NCBI GenBank assembly: GCA_040900345.1
Contig: JBBDZE010000005.1
Location: 1 to 51,271, forward strand
Length of the DNA stretch: 51,271 nt
Direction of reading: 5' to 3'
DNA from: JBBDZE01 sp040900345
Lineage (GTDB): Bacteria; Patescibacteriota; Minisyncoccia; Spechtbacterales; 2-12-FULL-38-22
Shown: positions 42,101 through 49,501 of the stretch, piece by piece
Layout: every line of letters starts with the position of its first letter
Position numbering within the stretch: the first letter of the stretch is position 1
The notes under the pieces: model-generated
Told to the model about the DNA's origin: nothing
Database searches by the model: none
Seen by the model: the letters and a program-made list of their open reading frames with translations, nothing else
Program-made: the position numbers and the translations under genes

Positions 42101-42714
42101 GTAATTCGGTATTTTACCGTAACGGTCTCGTCGACAATGTTGGCATACCCTTGGGCCACTTCATGGGAGGACAAGCTCGTGCCGCACCGCGGGCAATAGG
42201 GCATGACGCGATGGCCCTCGTACAGCAGGTCCTTCTTCCATGCCTCGGCAATAATCCACCACAGTGTTTCCATGTAGGCGGGCTCATACGTGATGTAGGG
42301 GTTGTCCATGTCAATCCAAAACCCCATGCGCTGGGTCAGGCGCTCCCACTCCTGCTTAAACTGCCAGACGGACTGTTTGCACTTCTCATTGAACTTGGCG
42401 ATGCCGTAACGCTCGATATCGTCTTTGCTGGTAAAGCCAAGTTCTTTTTCTACCTGAATTTCTACCGGCAAGCCGTGGGTGTCCCAGCCGGCTCTTCGTT
42501 CAACCCGAAAGCCGCGCATAGTTTTGTAGCGGCAAACAACGTCTTTAAACGAACGGGCCTCCACGTGATGCAGGCCGGGTTTGCCGTTGGCCGTCGGCGG
42601 GCCTTCGTAAAACGTAAAAATGCGGCTCTTGGGCCGCTTGGTCACACTCTTTTCAAAGGCTCTGCTCTGGCGCCAGTTTTTTAGTATTTTCTCCTCTAGC
42701 GAAGGAAAATCCAT
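39136..42714 (-). CDS. ileS: isoleucine-tRNA ligase with inserted histidine-phosphatase domain
   Basis: Class I synthetase with the variant HIGH motif PTANGKPGLHHVEARSF, editing-site WTTTPWTLPGN, zinc pairs CPRCG, CWRCG and CKKC, and KMSKSKGN. It is about 1192 residues, far above 930-1050. About 195 residues (roughly 502-698 from ATG 42714; bases 40621-41211) form a complete phosphoglycerate-mutase-like histidine phosphatase: VVMRHGEAESN, VIVTSPILRTKETA, the acid in HFTENNAGVLEGR, and LIVTHGDP. It lies between RCDNASCG and the next CKKC, so may extend from the zinc-binding region. An in-frame start at 42771 is less likely. Confidence 0.95.
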   Translation of the reverse strand: MDFPSLEEKILKNWRQSRAFEKSVTKRPKSRIFTFYEGPPTANGKPGLHHVEARSFKDVVCRYKTMRGFRVERRAGWDTHGLPVEIQVEKELGFTSKDDIERYGIAKFNEKCKQSVWQFKQEWERLTQRMGFWIDMDNPYITYEPAYMETLWWIIAEAWKKDLLYEGHRVMPYCPRCGTSLSSHEVAQGYANIVDETVTVKYRITSDDFLAKHHLPKENTYLLVWTTTPWTLPGNVAVAVNPKIDYVAVGTQEEWVTEEGGDYPPSKEGDVYIVARDRRDEVMDGPHSEFGSFKGKDLELLTYEPIFDSLKNEEGEKYQVVLGDFVTTEEGTGLVHMAPMYGEDDYAVAEKYNLPRVHTVDEDGTFNKRVPQWKGKRVKDLQTDASIIDWLKKEGALYKQQSYKHTYPFCWRCGNALLYYAMHSWFMKMSALKNDLIAANKKITWVPDYIKEGRFGEWLREVKDWGFSRSRYWGTPLPVWRCDNASCGRVQAVGSRQDLAATTQSATTFVVMRHGEAESNTKHVLSGKVTDKHNLTERGKKQVHAAAKKIAKQGGVDVIVTSPILRTKETASVLAEELDVPVHEDTHFTENNAGVLEGRSTREYDRLYRNSDVDFAAAPAKGESAAAIRARLREGMAALEKKYPGKRVLIVTHGDPTWLLRSVALGLTNQEASDQRAKLFPKNGEVIPFAYGHFPYNADGEVDLHRPYVDAITFACKKCDNGTMKRDEYVVDVWFDSGAMPFAQAHYPFENKQEIESGTAYPADYIVEAIDQTRGWFYTLLAVSALTGFAKKAPPYRTAVSLGHVLDEHGKKMSKSKGNIVDPFHLADTYGMDAVRWYFFTVNGPGDVKRFAERDVAERQRKFVATLWNSLVFLQTYAPTVKAPKAITSKHVLDAWMAARLKEVAAEVQIFMDEYHIVEAARLLDAFVMQDVSNWYVRRSRARLQRPASAQEKKEAAGSLAFTLSELAKLAAPFTPFIAEAVWQAVNATEKKSVHWEDYPKEAKLLKREQKTLADMANVRAWAEVALRLRASAGQKVRQPLATLVVPEKLSKELAVILQEELNVKEVVYTDVYTTVYTKSGWVTADTPTGTLALNIEVSRELEREGQVRDIVRRIQDMRKSFGLKPNDKVIVEYSLPKALRGNFTAYEQDIARDVNAKQVREGSITNESAYDAFATLKLNGKNEIKLAFKKA
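39481..39514. repeat. three CGTATATACG palindromes with 12-base period inside ileS
   Basis: Perfect 10-mers at 39481, 39493 and 39505, encoding repeated VYT (VYTDVYTTVYT) in the C-terminal domain. The same unit with the same period lies in the receiver gene tail (20830-20851). Confidence 0.8.
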
Positions 42715-42792
42715 ACCCCTCAACGTACCACCAGAGAGGCCTTTAATCAAGGTAAAAACGGTGCGGCCCACATGGCAATATCCAGTTGCTTA

Positions 42793-44478
42793 TTACAGCT
42801 TCTCCGGTGCGGAAATGCCCAAAAGCTCCAGACACTGCTTGAGCACCATGCCCGTGACCACGGCTAAGGCAAGGCGGGCCTGCTGGACATGCGTATCCTC
42901 TACGTTCACTTTGAAGTCGCGGTAAAACTGGTTGAACTGCGTCGCTAGCTGATGCGTATACGTGGTGAGGTGGTGCATTTGGTAGTCGGCTGCGATATCT
43001 CCCACAATGTCAGAGAAGCGGCTCACCTCGCGTGCCAAGGCCAGCTCCCCTTCACTGGAAAGCACAGCGAGCGCTTTGGGTGTAGTCGCTACTTTGGCCC
43101 GCCCGCCACGGCTGCCGCCCCCGCCCGACTTCGCCTGCGAGCGAACTCGCTGGCGGGTGGGTGGCATGTCGGACGTGGCCCCCTCAGCTTTTTCCAAGAT
43201 GCTGCAGATGCGCGCATAGGTGTACTGGATATAAAAGACAGGATTTTTCTGCGAGTGCTGGCGGGCAAGCTCCAAGTCAAACTCCATCTGACTATCCAAG
43301 GATTTGGTCAGATAAAAGTAGCGGGCCGAATCCACGCCAACAACATCCAAGAGGTCGTTCATGGTAACAATGTTTCCCTTGCGCTTCGAGAGACGCTCGC
43401 CGCCTTTGAGGCGCACGAGCTGGGCGATAAGAATGTCCAGCTTGTCCACGCCAAAAAGATGCATGGCGGCCTTCATGCGGCGCACATGGCCCTGATGGTC
43501 GGCGCCCCAGATATCAACAAGAGAATCGGCGCGCTTTGCCTTGTTGCGGTGGTAAGCAATGTCGGCCATAAAGTAGGTATTCTCGCCGTTTGAGCGCACG
43601 AGCACCTGGTCTTGCGTGTCGCCGTAGGCGGTAGTTTTCAACCACACCGCTCCTTCCTTTTCGTAGACCGCGTGCTTAGTCTTTTTGAGGGCATCAAATG
43701 TTTTGGCGACTTCGTCGTTGCGGTAGAGGTCCTCTTCTTCTTTCCACACGTCAAAACTGATGCGGGCTTTCTTGGCCAAAAAACGCTCAATATCTTTCTG
43801 AATTTTGCCCGCCAAAAAATAGCCGGCAGCCGCTTCGGTCTTTTTGGTGGCCAGCTGCTTTTCGTATTTTGTAAGGAGCGCGTCTAGGTAAGCGCTCTTG
43901 TACGAGGTGCCGCGGCCCAAGGCCGTCTTGCCAAGCTCCTTGATTTGGGCGCTTTGACGCGCGTTATTGATGTAGTACTCGCGCGTGACGTTATGGCCGG
44001 CGTAGGCGAGCACGCGGGCCAGCGCGTCGCCGTAAAAGGCCGTGCGGGCGTGCCCCACGTGCAGCTCGCCGGTTGGGTTGACCGACAAAAACTCTAGGTT
44101 GAGCTTCTTGCCCTTCCCCACATTGGGTGCCAGTGTGTCCGGCTCGCGCACGGTCTTAGCCAGCAGTTTGTGTAAATATTCGGGCGCGAAATAAAAATTG
44201 ATGAACCCGGGCGGCGCTACTTTGATATCCGAGAACACGCTGACAAGCTTTGCGTCCTTGGCAAGTTCGTCGGCCAGCACCTTGGCCACCGTCTTTGGCT
44301 TTTTGCCTGTCAGGGCGGCTATTTTCATGGCGACCGAGGTGGCGTAGTCGCCCCCCAGCCCACGGGGCGGGCGCTCAATGGAAAAATCGCCCACCGTGGC
44401 TTTAGGGAGCGATCCGTTTTTCTGCGCGGCCGTGATGGCGCTTTTGATTGCTGTTTTCAGCGTGTTGCGAGCTGCCAT
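42793..44478 (-). CDS. argS: arginine-tRNA ligase
   Basis: Class I synthetase, 561 residues. The N-terminal Add1 domain is followed by LSVNPTGELHVGHARTAFYGD (HIGH at 140-143), YYINNARQSAQI, MADIAYHRNKA, WGADHQGHVRRM and RLSKRKGN in place of KMSKS. The C-terminal anticodon helix bundle follows. About residues 438-461 (TRQRVRSQAKSGGGG, SRGGRA) form a glycine/arginine-rich insert encoded partly by a palindromic repeat (43132-43155). It is upstream of ileS on the same strand; the opposite side faces the smpB promoter. Confidence 0.95.
   Translation of the reverse strand: MAARNTLKTAIKSAITAAQKNGSLPKATVGDFSIERPPRGLGGDYATSVAMKIAALTGKKPKTVAKVLADELAKDAKLVSVFSDIKVAPPGFINFYFAPEYLHKLLAKTVREPDTLAPNVGKGKKLNLEFLSVNPTGELHVGHARTAFYGDALARVLAYAGHNVTREYYINNARQSAQIKELGKTALGRGTSYKSAYLDALLTKYEKQLATKKTEAAAGYFLAGKIQKDIERFLAKKARISFDVWKEEEDLYRNDEVAKTFDALKKTKHAVYEKEGAVWLKTTAYGDTQDQVLVRSNGENTYFMADIAYHRNKAKRADSLVDIWGADHQGHVRRMKAAMHLFGVDKLDILIAQLVRLKGGERLSKRKGNIVTMNDLLDVVGVDSARYFYLTKSLDSQMEFDLELARQHSQKNPVFYIQYTYARICSILEKAEGATSDMPPTRQRVRSQAKSGGGGSRGGRAKVATTPKALAVLSSEGELALAREVSRFSDIVGDIAADYQMHHLTTYTHQLATQFNQFYRDFKVNVEDTHVQQARLALAVVTGMVLKQCLELLGISAPEKL
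43132..43155. repeat. palindromic repeat inside argS
   Basis: CGCC-T-GCGAG-CGAA-CTCGC-T-GGCG, a stem with one T-T mismatch, in a stretch coding for an extra basic loop. Confidence 0.65.
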
Positions 44479-44529
44479 ATATCTATATAGGTTTATACCC
44501 CGTTTTTTGGCCTCAACACAAGCTTTTTA

Positions 44530-44558
44530 TTGTATTTACGGCTAATTGTCGTTATACT
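44530..44558 (+). promoter_or_regulatory. promoter for smpB
   Basis: TTGTAT (44530-44535), a 17-base spacer, TATACT (44553-44558). A second TATACT lies at 44585-44590, 6 bases before the ATG, and would give a leaderless message. Confidence 0.5.
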
Positions 44559-44596
44559 TTGTGCCCAATGCCTTTAATGCGGGGTATACTGAACAT

Positions 44597-45037
44597 ATGG
44601 CCGATTACGCCAGAAACAAACGCGCATATTTTGATTACGACATACTCGAGGAATACGAGGCGGGCATTCAGTTGTTTGGGTATGAGGTAAAGTCCGTTCG
44701 GGCCGGACGGGCCAGCTTGGCCGGATCGTTTGTATTAATTAGAGGCGAGGAGGCCTTTTTGACCAATGTGCAAATTCCAGCCTACCAGCCGGGCAACGCC
44801 CCGGCCAGCTATGACCCTTTACGAACGCGCCGTCTTTTGCTACACAAGAAAGAACTGAAGGAACTGACGGGCAGGGCCCAGGTAAAGGGCTTGACGTTAG
44901 TGCCCTTGAGGTTGTATAATAAGAACGGCAAAATCAAGCTCATGTTTGGTTTGGCCAAAGGAAAACGCAAGTACGACAAGCGCGAGACCGTTAAAAAACG
45001 AGATATCGAACGCGAAGTCGGCCGCCGCGTAAAGTAG
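44597..45037 (+). CDS. smpB: SsrA-binding protein SmpB
   Basis: Partner of tmRNA in ribosome rescue. From ATG 44597 the 146-residue product begins MADYARNKRAYFDYDILEEY. The beta barrel shows GIQLFGYEVKSVRAGRASL and FLTNVQIPAY. The C-terminal tail (LAKGKRKYDKRETVKKRDIE) is the part that occupies the mRNA channel. The tmRNA gene begins 14 bases after its stop, so the two partners are co-transcribed. Confidence 0.95.
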   Translation: MADYARNKRAYFDYDILEEYEAGIQLFGYEVKSVRAGRASLAGSFVLIRGEEAFLTNVQIPAYQPGNAPASYDPLRTRRLLLHKKELKELTGRAQVKGLTLVPLRLYNKNGKIKLMFGLAKGKRKYDKRETVKKRDIEREVGRRVK

Positions 45038-45051
45038 CCCACGCTAAAAAC

Positions 45052-45445
45052 GGGGGTGCACGCATCGATGAGCTCTTTTCACTGATAGTTGCAAGCAAGT
45101 GGCGCAGTCACTTTCAAAACTGCAAAAACTACAAGTGCAAACTTGTCCAGCAAGGTAGCAAGCGCGTTTCGCGCCCCTGTTGCCGAGCTTGCCTACGCTT
45201 AATTTAATAAGCTTGTAGGCCATCGCGCCAGTGACTCCTGATGGCTGTCCCGCGGTGTCATATTATCAGGATAGTCGCAGCTGTTGTTCCACGACTGCGG
45301 CGAAACACTTGGAACTCGGGTTGGGAATATTTTGGTCATTTCAAGTTCCCTGCCTTAATCCGCCAGCTGGCGGACGTAAATGACCTACGCTTGTAGAGAG
45401 TATTGGTGAAAAAGTTTAGACGGGAGTTCAATCTCCCCACCTCCA
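45052..45445 (+). ncRNA. ssrA: transfer-messenger RNA (tmRNA)
   Basis: The 5' GGGGGTG (45052-45058) pairs with CACCTCC (45438-45444), leaving discriminator A and no encoded CCA. The T-arm is GGGAG-TTCAAT-CTCCC. Pseudoknot 1 is ideal: AAGTG/CACTT (45097-45101/45109-45113) interlocked with GCAGT/ACTGC (45104-45108/45119-45123). Next come AAAAACTACAAGT and resume codon GCA at 45137. The 21-codon tag starts ANLSSKV and ends AELAYA, with TAA at 45200 inside helix 5 (GCCTAC/GTAGGC). A palindromic repeat (45359-45374) sits in the pseudoknot region. It lies next to smpB, as expected. The 5' D-loop segment diverges from the usual TTCGAC. Confidence 0.88.
45359..45374. repeat. palindromic repeat inside the tmRNA
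   Basis: TCCGCCAGCTGGCGGA, enclosed by GGTCATTT (45334-45341) and AAATGACC (45378-45385), which form an outer stem. Confidence 0.8.
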
Positions 45446-45522
45446 CTTCTACGCCCTTCGCTAACGCTCCGGGCTTCGAAGTGCACAGCACTCTATTCGT
45501 TAATCTATTTCTAAAACCCACT

Positions 45523-46131
45523 TTGAGAAAAGCACGCAAGCGCGGCAGACGGCCGCAACAAGTTTTTATCCCCCGAGCGCGCGCCAATGAAGGCATACGC
45601 GTTGAGGAAGTCCGCTTAATTGGGCCTGAAGGTGAAAACCTCGGCATTGTTCCAACGCCCCAAGCCCTCGCTAAAGCGCGTGAGGCTGGGTTGGATTTGG
45701 TAGAAATTTCCGCCAAAGCAGTGCCTCCCGTGGCGCGCATCATGGAACACGGCAAGTTTTTATACGAGCAAGAGAAAAGAGAGCGCAACGCCGCTAAGAC
45801 CCAAAAGACCGCCAACGTCACGAAGGGTGTTCGCATTTCGATGCGCACGTCGGGTAACGATCTGCTGTTCAAAGCCCAAACAGTGGACAAGTTCATGAAA
45901 AAAGGCTATAAAGTGAAGGTTGAATTATTCATGCGCGGACGCGAGAAAGGGCTGCGCGACCTCGCCAGGAAACGCGCTGAAGAGTTTTTGACGCTCATTG
46001 AAGGCCCCTACACGCTGGACCAACAGCCGGCGTTCCATCCGCGTGGCATGAATTTTATGGTTTCCCCCGCCAAGCAAGCTCCTGTTGCAGCTGAACAAAA
46101 ACAGGAAGTAGAGAGTCCCCCGCAGGAATAG
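45523..46131 (+). CDS. infC: translation initiation factor IF-3
   Basis: Prevents early subunit joining and proofreads initiator tRNA. The homologous part runs from VFIPRARANEGIRVEEVRLI through LGIVPTPQALAKAREAGLDL, the linker and the C-domain (KGVRISMRTSGNDLLFKAQ, HPRGMNFMVSPA). No ATG is in place. TTG at 45523 gives about 202 residues beginning (M)RKARKRGRRPQQ. The open frame further upstream overlaps the tmRNA 3' end and cannot be coding. A non-ATG start is a known infC trait. The tail is glutamine/glutamate-rich. Confidence 0.88.
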   Translation: MRKARKRGRRPQQVFIPRARANEGIRVEEVRLIGPEGENLGIVPTPQALAKAREAGLDLVEISAKAVPPVARIMEHGKFLYEQEKRERNAAKTQKTANVTKGVRISMRTSGNDLLFKAQTVDKFMKKGYKVKVELFMRGREKGLRDLARKRAEEFLTLIEGPYTLDQQPAFHPRGMNFMVSPAKQAPVAAEQKQEVESPPQE

Positions 46132-46137
46132 TAAGCG

Positions 46138-46216
46138 CAACCCTTCGAACCGCCTATCGGCGGTCTCAGGGTACTCAATTTTGTAGCTATTCGCTACACT
46201 CATAGACAAAATTGGT
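46138..46216 (+). promoter_or_regulatory. structured leader element, rpmI copy
   Basis: CCCT/AGGG encloses ACCGCC-TATC-GGCGGT. Then CAATTTTGT pairs with ACAAAATTG, ending 2 bases before the rpmI ATG. It has the same architecture as at parB and leuS. Confidence 0.75.
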
Positions 46217-46420
46217 ATGGCCAAGCAAAAGCTTAAAACACGAAAGTCCGTAACCAAACGCTTCAAGGTAACCGCTACCGGTAAATTGTTGCACCGCCGC
46301 CCCTTCCAAGGGCACTTTAACGCGAAAGATTCCGGCAAGCAGCGCCGCCAAAAGCGCCGTATGCACGAAGTTGCCAAACCGGAAGTGAAAATCCTAAAGA
46401 AGTTGATGCCATATGCATAA
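46217..46420 (+). CDS. rpmI: large ribosomal subunit protein bL35
   Basis: 67 residues, MAKQKLKTRKSVTKRFKVTA then GKLLHRRPFQGHF, very basic throughout and typical bL35. Order infC-rpmI-rplT is the conserved bacterial arrangement. In many bacteria this operon is controlled through its leader by L20. Here the space before rpmI is instead filled by the dispersed leader element, and there is no SD sequence. Confidence 0.95.
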   Translation: MAKQKLKTRKSVTKRFKVTATGKLLHRRPFQGHFNAKDSGKQRRQKRRMHEVAKPEVKILKKLMPYA

Positions 46421-46428
46421 GCTGACAG

Positions 46429-46506
46429 ATGTTAGGTTCTAGGTGCTAGGTCCCAGGTTGCGCTCCGAGGAGCCTCCTAAAACCTAACACCTATAACCTA
46501 AAACCT
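46429..46506. repeat. dispersed TTAGGTGTTAGG-type repeat, rpmI-rplT intergenic copy
   Basis: GATGTTAGGTTCTAGGTGCT on the left faces CCTAAAACCTAACACCTATA on the right, an imperfect palindrome of about 78 bases. Confidence 0.7.
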
Positions 46507-46533
46507 GTTTGTGAATGTAGTGAACAAACCATT

Positions 46534-46878
46534 ATGCCTAGAGTAAAACGAGGAACACTTCGCACCAAAAAGCGCCGTAAGGTGCTCGAGCACACCAAGG
46601 GCTTTAAGTGGCGTCGCAAAAATGTATACCGCATTGCCGTGGACGCCATGCGTCATGCGTTGGCCAAAAACTATATTGGTCGCAAGAACCGCAAACGCGA
46701 CAAGCGCGCCCTGTGGCAGACCAAGATTAACGCCGCGGCTCGCATTAATGGCATGAGCTACAGCGTTTTCATGCACGCGTTAAAAGAAAAAAACGTTGAG
46801 CTGGACCGCAAAGTACTCGCTGATATGGCCGAAAACAACCCTGAAACATTCGCCAAGATAGTTGAAGCCGTAAAATAG
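46534..46878 (+). CDS. rplT: large ribosomal subunit protein bL20
   Basis: 114 residues, MPRVKRGTLRTKKRRKVLEH followed by KGFKWRRKNVYRIAVDAMRHAL and the globular C-terminal part (RINGMSYSVFMHALKEKNVELDRKVLADMA). It is a 23S-binding assembly protein and, in many bacteria, the autoregulator of this operon. Full length; followed by a strong terminator. Confidence 0.96.
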   Translation: MPRVKRGTLRTKKRRKVLEHTKGFKWRRKNVYRIAVDAMRHALAKNYIGRKNRKRDKRALWQTKINAAARINGMSYSVFMHALKEKNVELDRKVLADMAENNPETFAKIVEAVK

Positions 46879-46887
46879 CTTCCCAAC

Positions 46888-46921
46888 AAAAAGCCCTCCG
46901 ACTCGAGTCGGAGGGCTTTTT
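46888..46921. terminator. two-way terminator after rplT
   Basis: A perfect 34-base palindrome, AAAAAGCCCTCCGACTC and its complement, with T runs on both strands. It serves rplT and the convergent lysine-rich gene. Confidence 0.9.
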
Positions 46922-46922
46922 G

Positions 46923-47228
46923 TTAGAGCGTAGCTTTGGTTTGCTTCTTTGAAGCAGTTTTTTTCTTTGGTGCCTGCTTGTTTCCAGCGCTCTTGGGCTT
47001 GTCAGACGAGGCCGCCTTGGGTGTCGCTTTCTTTTCGTCGGCCATAGCCTTTTCTACTCGTTTCTCGTTCGCCGTGTTGTCGGGAGAAACATGCGTAAAC
47101 TTCGCGTAGAGTTTTTCAATGCGTTCGGCGCGATCCTCGCTATCTAAAAACTCGCGGCGAATGCGAGCTTTTTCTCGTCGGATGTGTTTTCGCGCGCCTG
47201 CTGGTAGTGATATATATTCAGCGTTCAT
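46923..47228 (-). CDS. small protein with lysine/alanine-rich tail, unknown function
   Basis: 101 residues. The N-terminal half is a charged helix (GARKHIRREKARIRREFLD, RAERIEKLYAKF). The C-terminal half is low-complexity and lysine-rich (KKATPKAASSDKPKSAGNK), like histone-H1-type nucleic-acid-binding tails. No known family recognised. It stands alone between convergent rplT and the MurE-like gene and has no SD sequence. Confidence 0.65.
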   Translation of the reverse strand: MNAEYISLPAGARKHIRREKARIRREFLDSEDRAERIEKLYAKFTHVSPDNTANEKRVEKAMADEKKATPKAASSDKPKSAGNKQAPKKKTASKKQTKATL

Positions 47229-47293
47229 GGGCGTTGGTCAAATTTGCAACACCCATAAGCATACCGAAACAACGCCTTCTTGGCAAGGCGCTC

Positions 47294-48595
47294 CTAGGGA
47301 TGCAGTTTCTCGAGCTCTTCCCGCACGACCGCGCGGTCGTCCCAAGGAATTTTTGCTCCTCGCTCGTCGGAGTGATAGGGCTCGGCTCCCTTGCCCGTAA
47401 TAAGTACTACGTCTCCGGGATGAGCTGCCTTGAGCGCTTCGCGGATGGCCGCCCGGCGATTCTCAATTTTACGAACTTTTGCCTGCTCGCCCACGCCCTC
47501 GGCAATGGCATCAATAATATCACCCGCCTTCTCTCCGTGTGTGTCTTCGGTGGTAAGGATAACCTCATCGCAAAAGCGCCCGGCTACCCTCCCCATGCTT
47601 GGGCGTTTCCAGTGGTCACGACTTCCGCCAGCTGACCCCAGCGCGCAAATGAGTTTCCTTCCTTCCTCGCCGATGCGGTATTCATTGCGTACCAACTCAT
47701 ATACCTGCTCAAGCGCATCGGGCGTATGCGCTAAATCTACAATGGCGCTGAACGGCTCACGGACTATAACCTCCATGCGGCCGGCAATCTGTTTGAGATG
47801 TTTGAGCGCCATGGCGGCACGTGCCACGGGTACGCCGTAGGCATGGGTAAGGGTGATGGCTGCCAGCGCATTGTAAATATTGAACATCCCCACAAGCGGC
47901 ATTATGACGCGCGTTGGTTTCTCCGCACCCGGCAGTTTTACCGTAAAGGCTGACTGCTCTTTGCCCAACGAAACATCCGTGGCCGTAACGAGCTGGTCTG
48001 GTGTAAACTGCGCTTTTTTGCCTTCCGCATGATAGCCCAGAACGCGCGCACCGGTAGCTCGGGCAAAGTGCGGGGCATTCTCGTCGTCAACGTTAATGAC
48101 GGCGACAGAGCGCGCGCGCTTAAACAGCTCCTCTTTCGCCGCGCGGTATCTCTCAAATGAGCCGTGACTCTCCACATGTTCGGGGGCTAGGTTCGTAAAT
48201 ACCGCTGCGTCAAAAGTAATGGCGCGATGACGCTGCTGCTTAATTCCTTCGCTTGTTATCTCCAGTACGGCGTACTGGCAACCGGCTTTGACGGCATCGT
48301 GAAGAAGCGCATGGACGGTGAGGCGGCCGGGCATGGTCATTTTCGTTTTATTGGCCCACTCCCGCTTGCCCACCTTAAACCGCAGTGAAGAGAGCGAGGC
48401 CACGGTATACCCGGCCTCTTCTAAAATATGCGTAATGAGGTGCGTGGTGGTCGTTTTGCCATTCGTACCCGTCACGCCGATGACCTTGAGCTTGGTGGAG
48501 GGGGCGCCATAGCGAACGCGGCCAAGCGCGGGCCACAGTGCGTAGTAGCCTTTGAGGAGAGGTGCAGGAACAAGACGTTTGAGGAGATCCTTCAT
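47294..48595 (-). CDS. MurE-type Mur ligase, short form
   Basis: ATP-dependent amino-acid ligase of peptidoglycan stem-peptide synthesis. The P-loop VIGVTGTNGKTTTTHL is at residues 38-53, followed by EITSEGIKQQRH, FTNLAPEHVESH, GMFNIYNALAAI, and C-terminal VDLAHTPDALEQV, LGSAGGSRDHWKR and GKGAEPYH. At 433 residues it lacks the N-terminal UDP-MurNAc-binding domain of standard MurE. Where mDAP enzymes have DNPR it reads EDTHGEKAGD, so the added amino acid is uncertain. It follows the FemX-type gene by 3 bases. Confidence 0.88.
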   Translation of the reverse strand: MKDLLKRLVPAPLLKGYYALWPALGRVRYGAPSTKLKVIGVTGTNGKTTTTHLITHILEEAGYTVASLSSLRFKVGKREWANKTKMTMPGRLTVHALLHDAVKAGCQYAVLEITSEGIKQQRHRAITFDAAVFTNLAPEHVESHGSFERYRAAKEELFKRARSVAVINVDDENAPHFARATGARVLGYHAEGKKAQFTPDQLVTATDVSLGKEQSAFTVKLPGAEKPTRVIMPLVGMFNIYNALAAITLTHAYGVPVARAAMALKHLKQIAGRMEVIVREPFSAIVDLAHTPDALEQVYELVRNEYRIGEEGRKLICALGSAGGSRDHWKRPSMGRVAGRFCDEVILTTEDTHGEKAGDIIDAIAEGVGEQAKVRKIENRRAAIREALKAAHPGDVVLITGKGAEPYHSDERGAKIPWDDRAVVREELEKLHP

Positions 48596-48598
48596 AGG

Positions 48599-49501
48599 TT
48601 AGTGCTTACGCAGTTGCTGCCGCTTATCATAGAACCAATACGGCACTTTTTTGAAGGGATAGTCGTAGGAACCGATATAGCGCACGTGGGTACCGCCAAA
48701 GTTGCGCTTGAAACGCGTCACACCCGGCCAACGCTCCTCGTCAATACCCCACTGGTCGCATTCGGTGAACCCTCGTTCTTTCAACATTGTAATGATATGC
48801 CACCGCATGGCATAGGGGCCGCGAAATTCTCGCAGCGCGTGGTGCGAGGCGCTATGCAAAAACGTGCCTCGTCCTTCATGTGCCATAAGGATGGTTCCGT
48901 TCAGCACCGTATCGCCATGGTACGAAAAATAAAGCTCCGCGCCGGGCGTTTTAGCCAACTCTTGGTAGTAGTGTTTACTGTTCACTGAAAACTCGTCGCG
49001 CTCGGCCGTTTTGGTGAGGAGTTCCCAGAACAGGTCGACGCCCGCGGCCAGATCGTGTTCGCGCCGCACCTCAACCCCGCTCTTTTCGGCTGCCCGTATA
49101 TTATAGCGGCTTTTTTTATTCATGCCGGCCAACAGCTCCGCTTCTGTTTTTGTTAGGTCCAGCACCAGGGTCTGCTGGGGCTGCAAGCTTTTCCTTGCTG
49201 TACGAAAGCCCGCTTCAATCATACGACGACGAACGCGTTCATCGTCGGTAAGAGGTTCGCACTTTACGAATATTGAGCCCTCTTGCTTGGCGACACGCGT
49301 GACCTCGTCCCACATATCTAAAATATGATATGAGGGACTATAGAGATACTGCATGCCGAAGGGAATGGCCAGCTTAACCACATAGACGTCATCGGAAAAC
49401 CTAAACACCGTGCGCCCCACCCTGCGCTGGAAGTCCTGCCATGCAGCTGTTCGTAAAAAGCATGGGCCGGTTTCAATACCCTCTTTCGTAGCGGCTATCA
49501 T
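48599..49501 (-). CDS. FemX/FemAB-type peptidoglycan branching aminoacyltransferase
   Basis: Two-lobed GNAT-like enzyme that adds amino acids from aminoacyl-tRNA to cell-wall precursors. RTVLVLD-like strand LQPQQTLVLDLTKTEAELLA, then MNKKSRYNIRAAEKSGVEV, FHSAS-type segment GTFLHSASHHALREFRGPYAM, and YDQWGID-type CDQWGIDEERWPGVTRFKRNFGG are family marks. At 300 residues it lacks the long coiled-coil arm of FemA. It is between ruvA (ATGA overlap) and the MurE-type ligase, so this pair probably shapes the stem peptide and its branch. Confidence 0.88.
   Translation of the reverse strand: MIAATKEGIETGPCFLRTAAWQDFQRRVGRTVFRFSDDVYVVKLAIPFGMQYLYSPSYHILDMWDEVTRVAKQEGSIFVKCEPLTDDERVRRRMIEAGFRTARKSLQPQQTLVLDLTKTEAELLAGMNKKSRYNIRAAEKSGVEVRREHDLAAGVDLFWELLTKTAERDEFSVNSKHYYQELAKTPGAELYFSYHGDTVLNGTILMAHEGRGTFLHSASHHALREFRGPYAMRWHIITMLKERGFTECDQWGIDEERWPGVTRFKRNFGGTHVRYIGSYDYPFKKVPYWFYDKRQQLRKH

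Noticed and set aside
45403..45522. N-terminal extension of IF-3
   Set aside because: The segment overlaps the tmRNA 3' end and has no similarity to IF-3. TTG 45523 is a better start.
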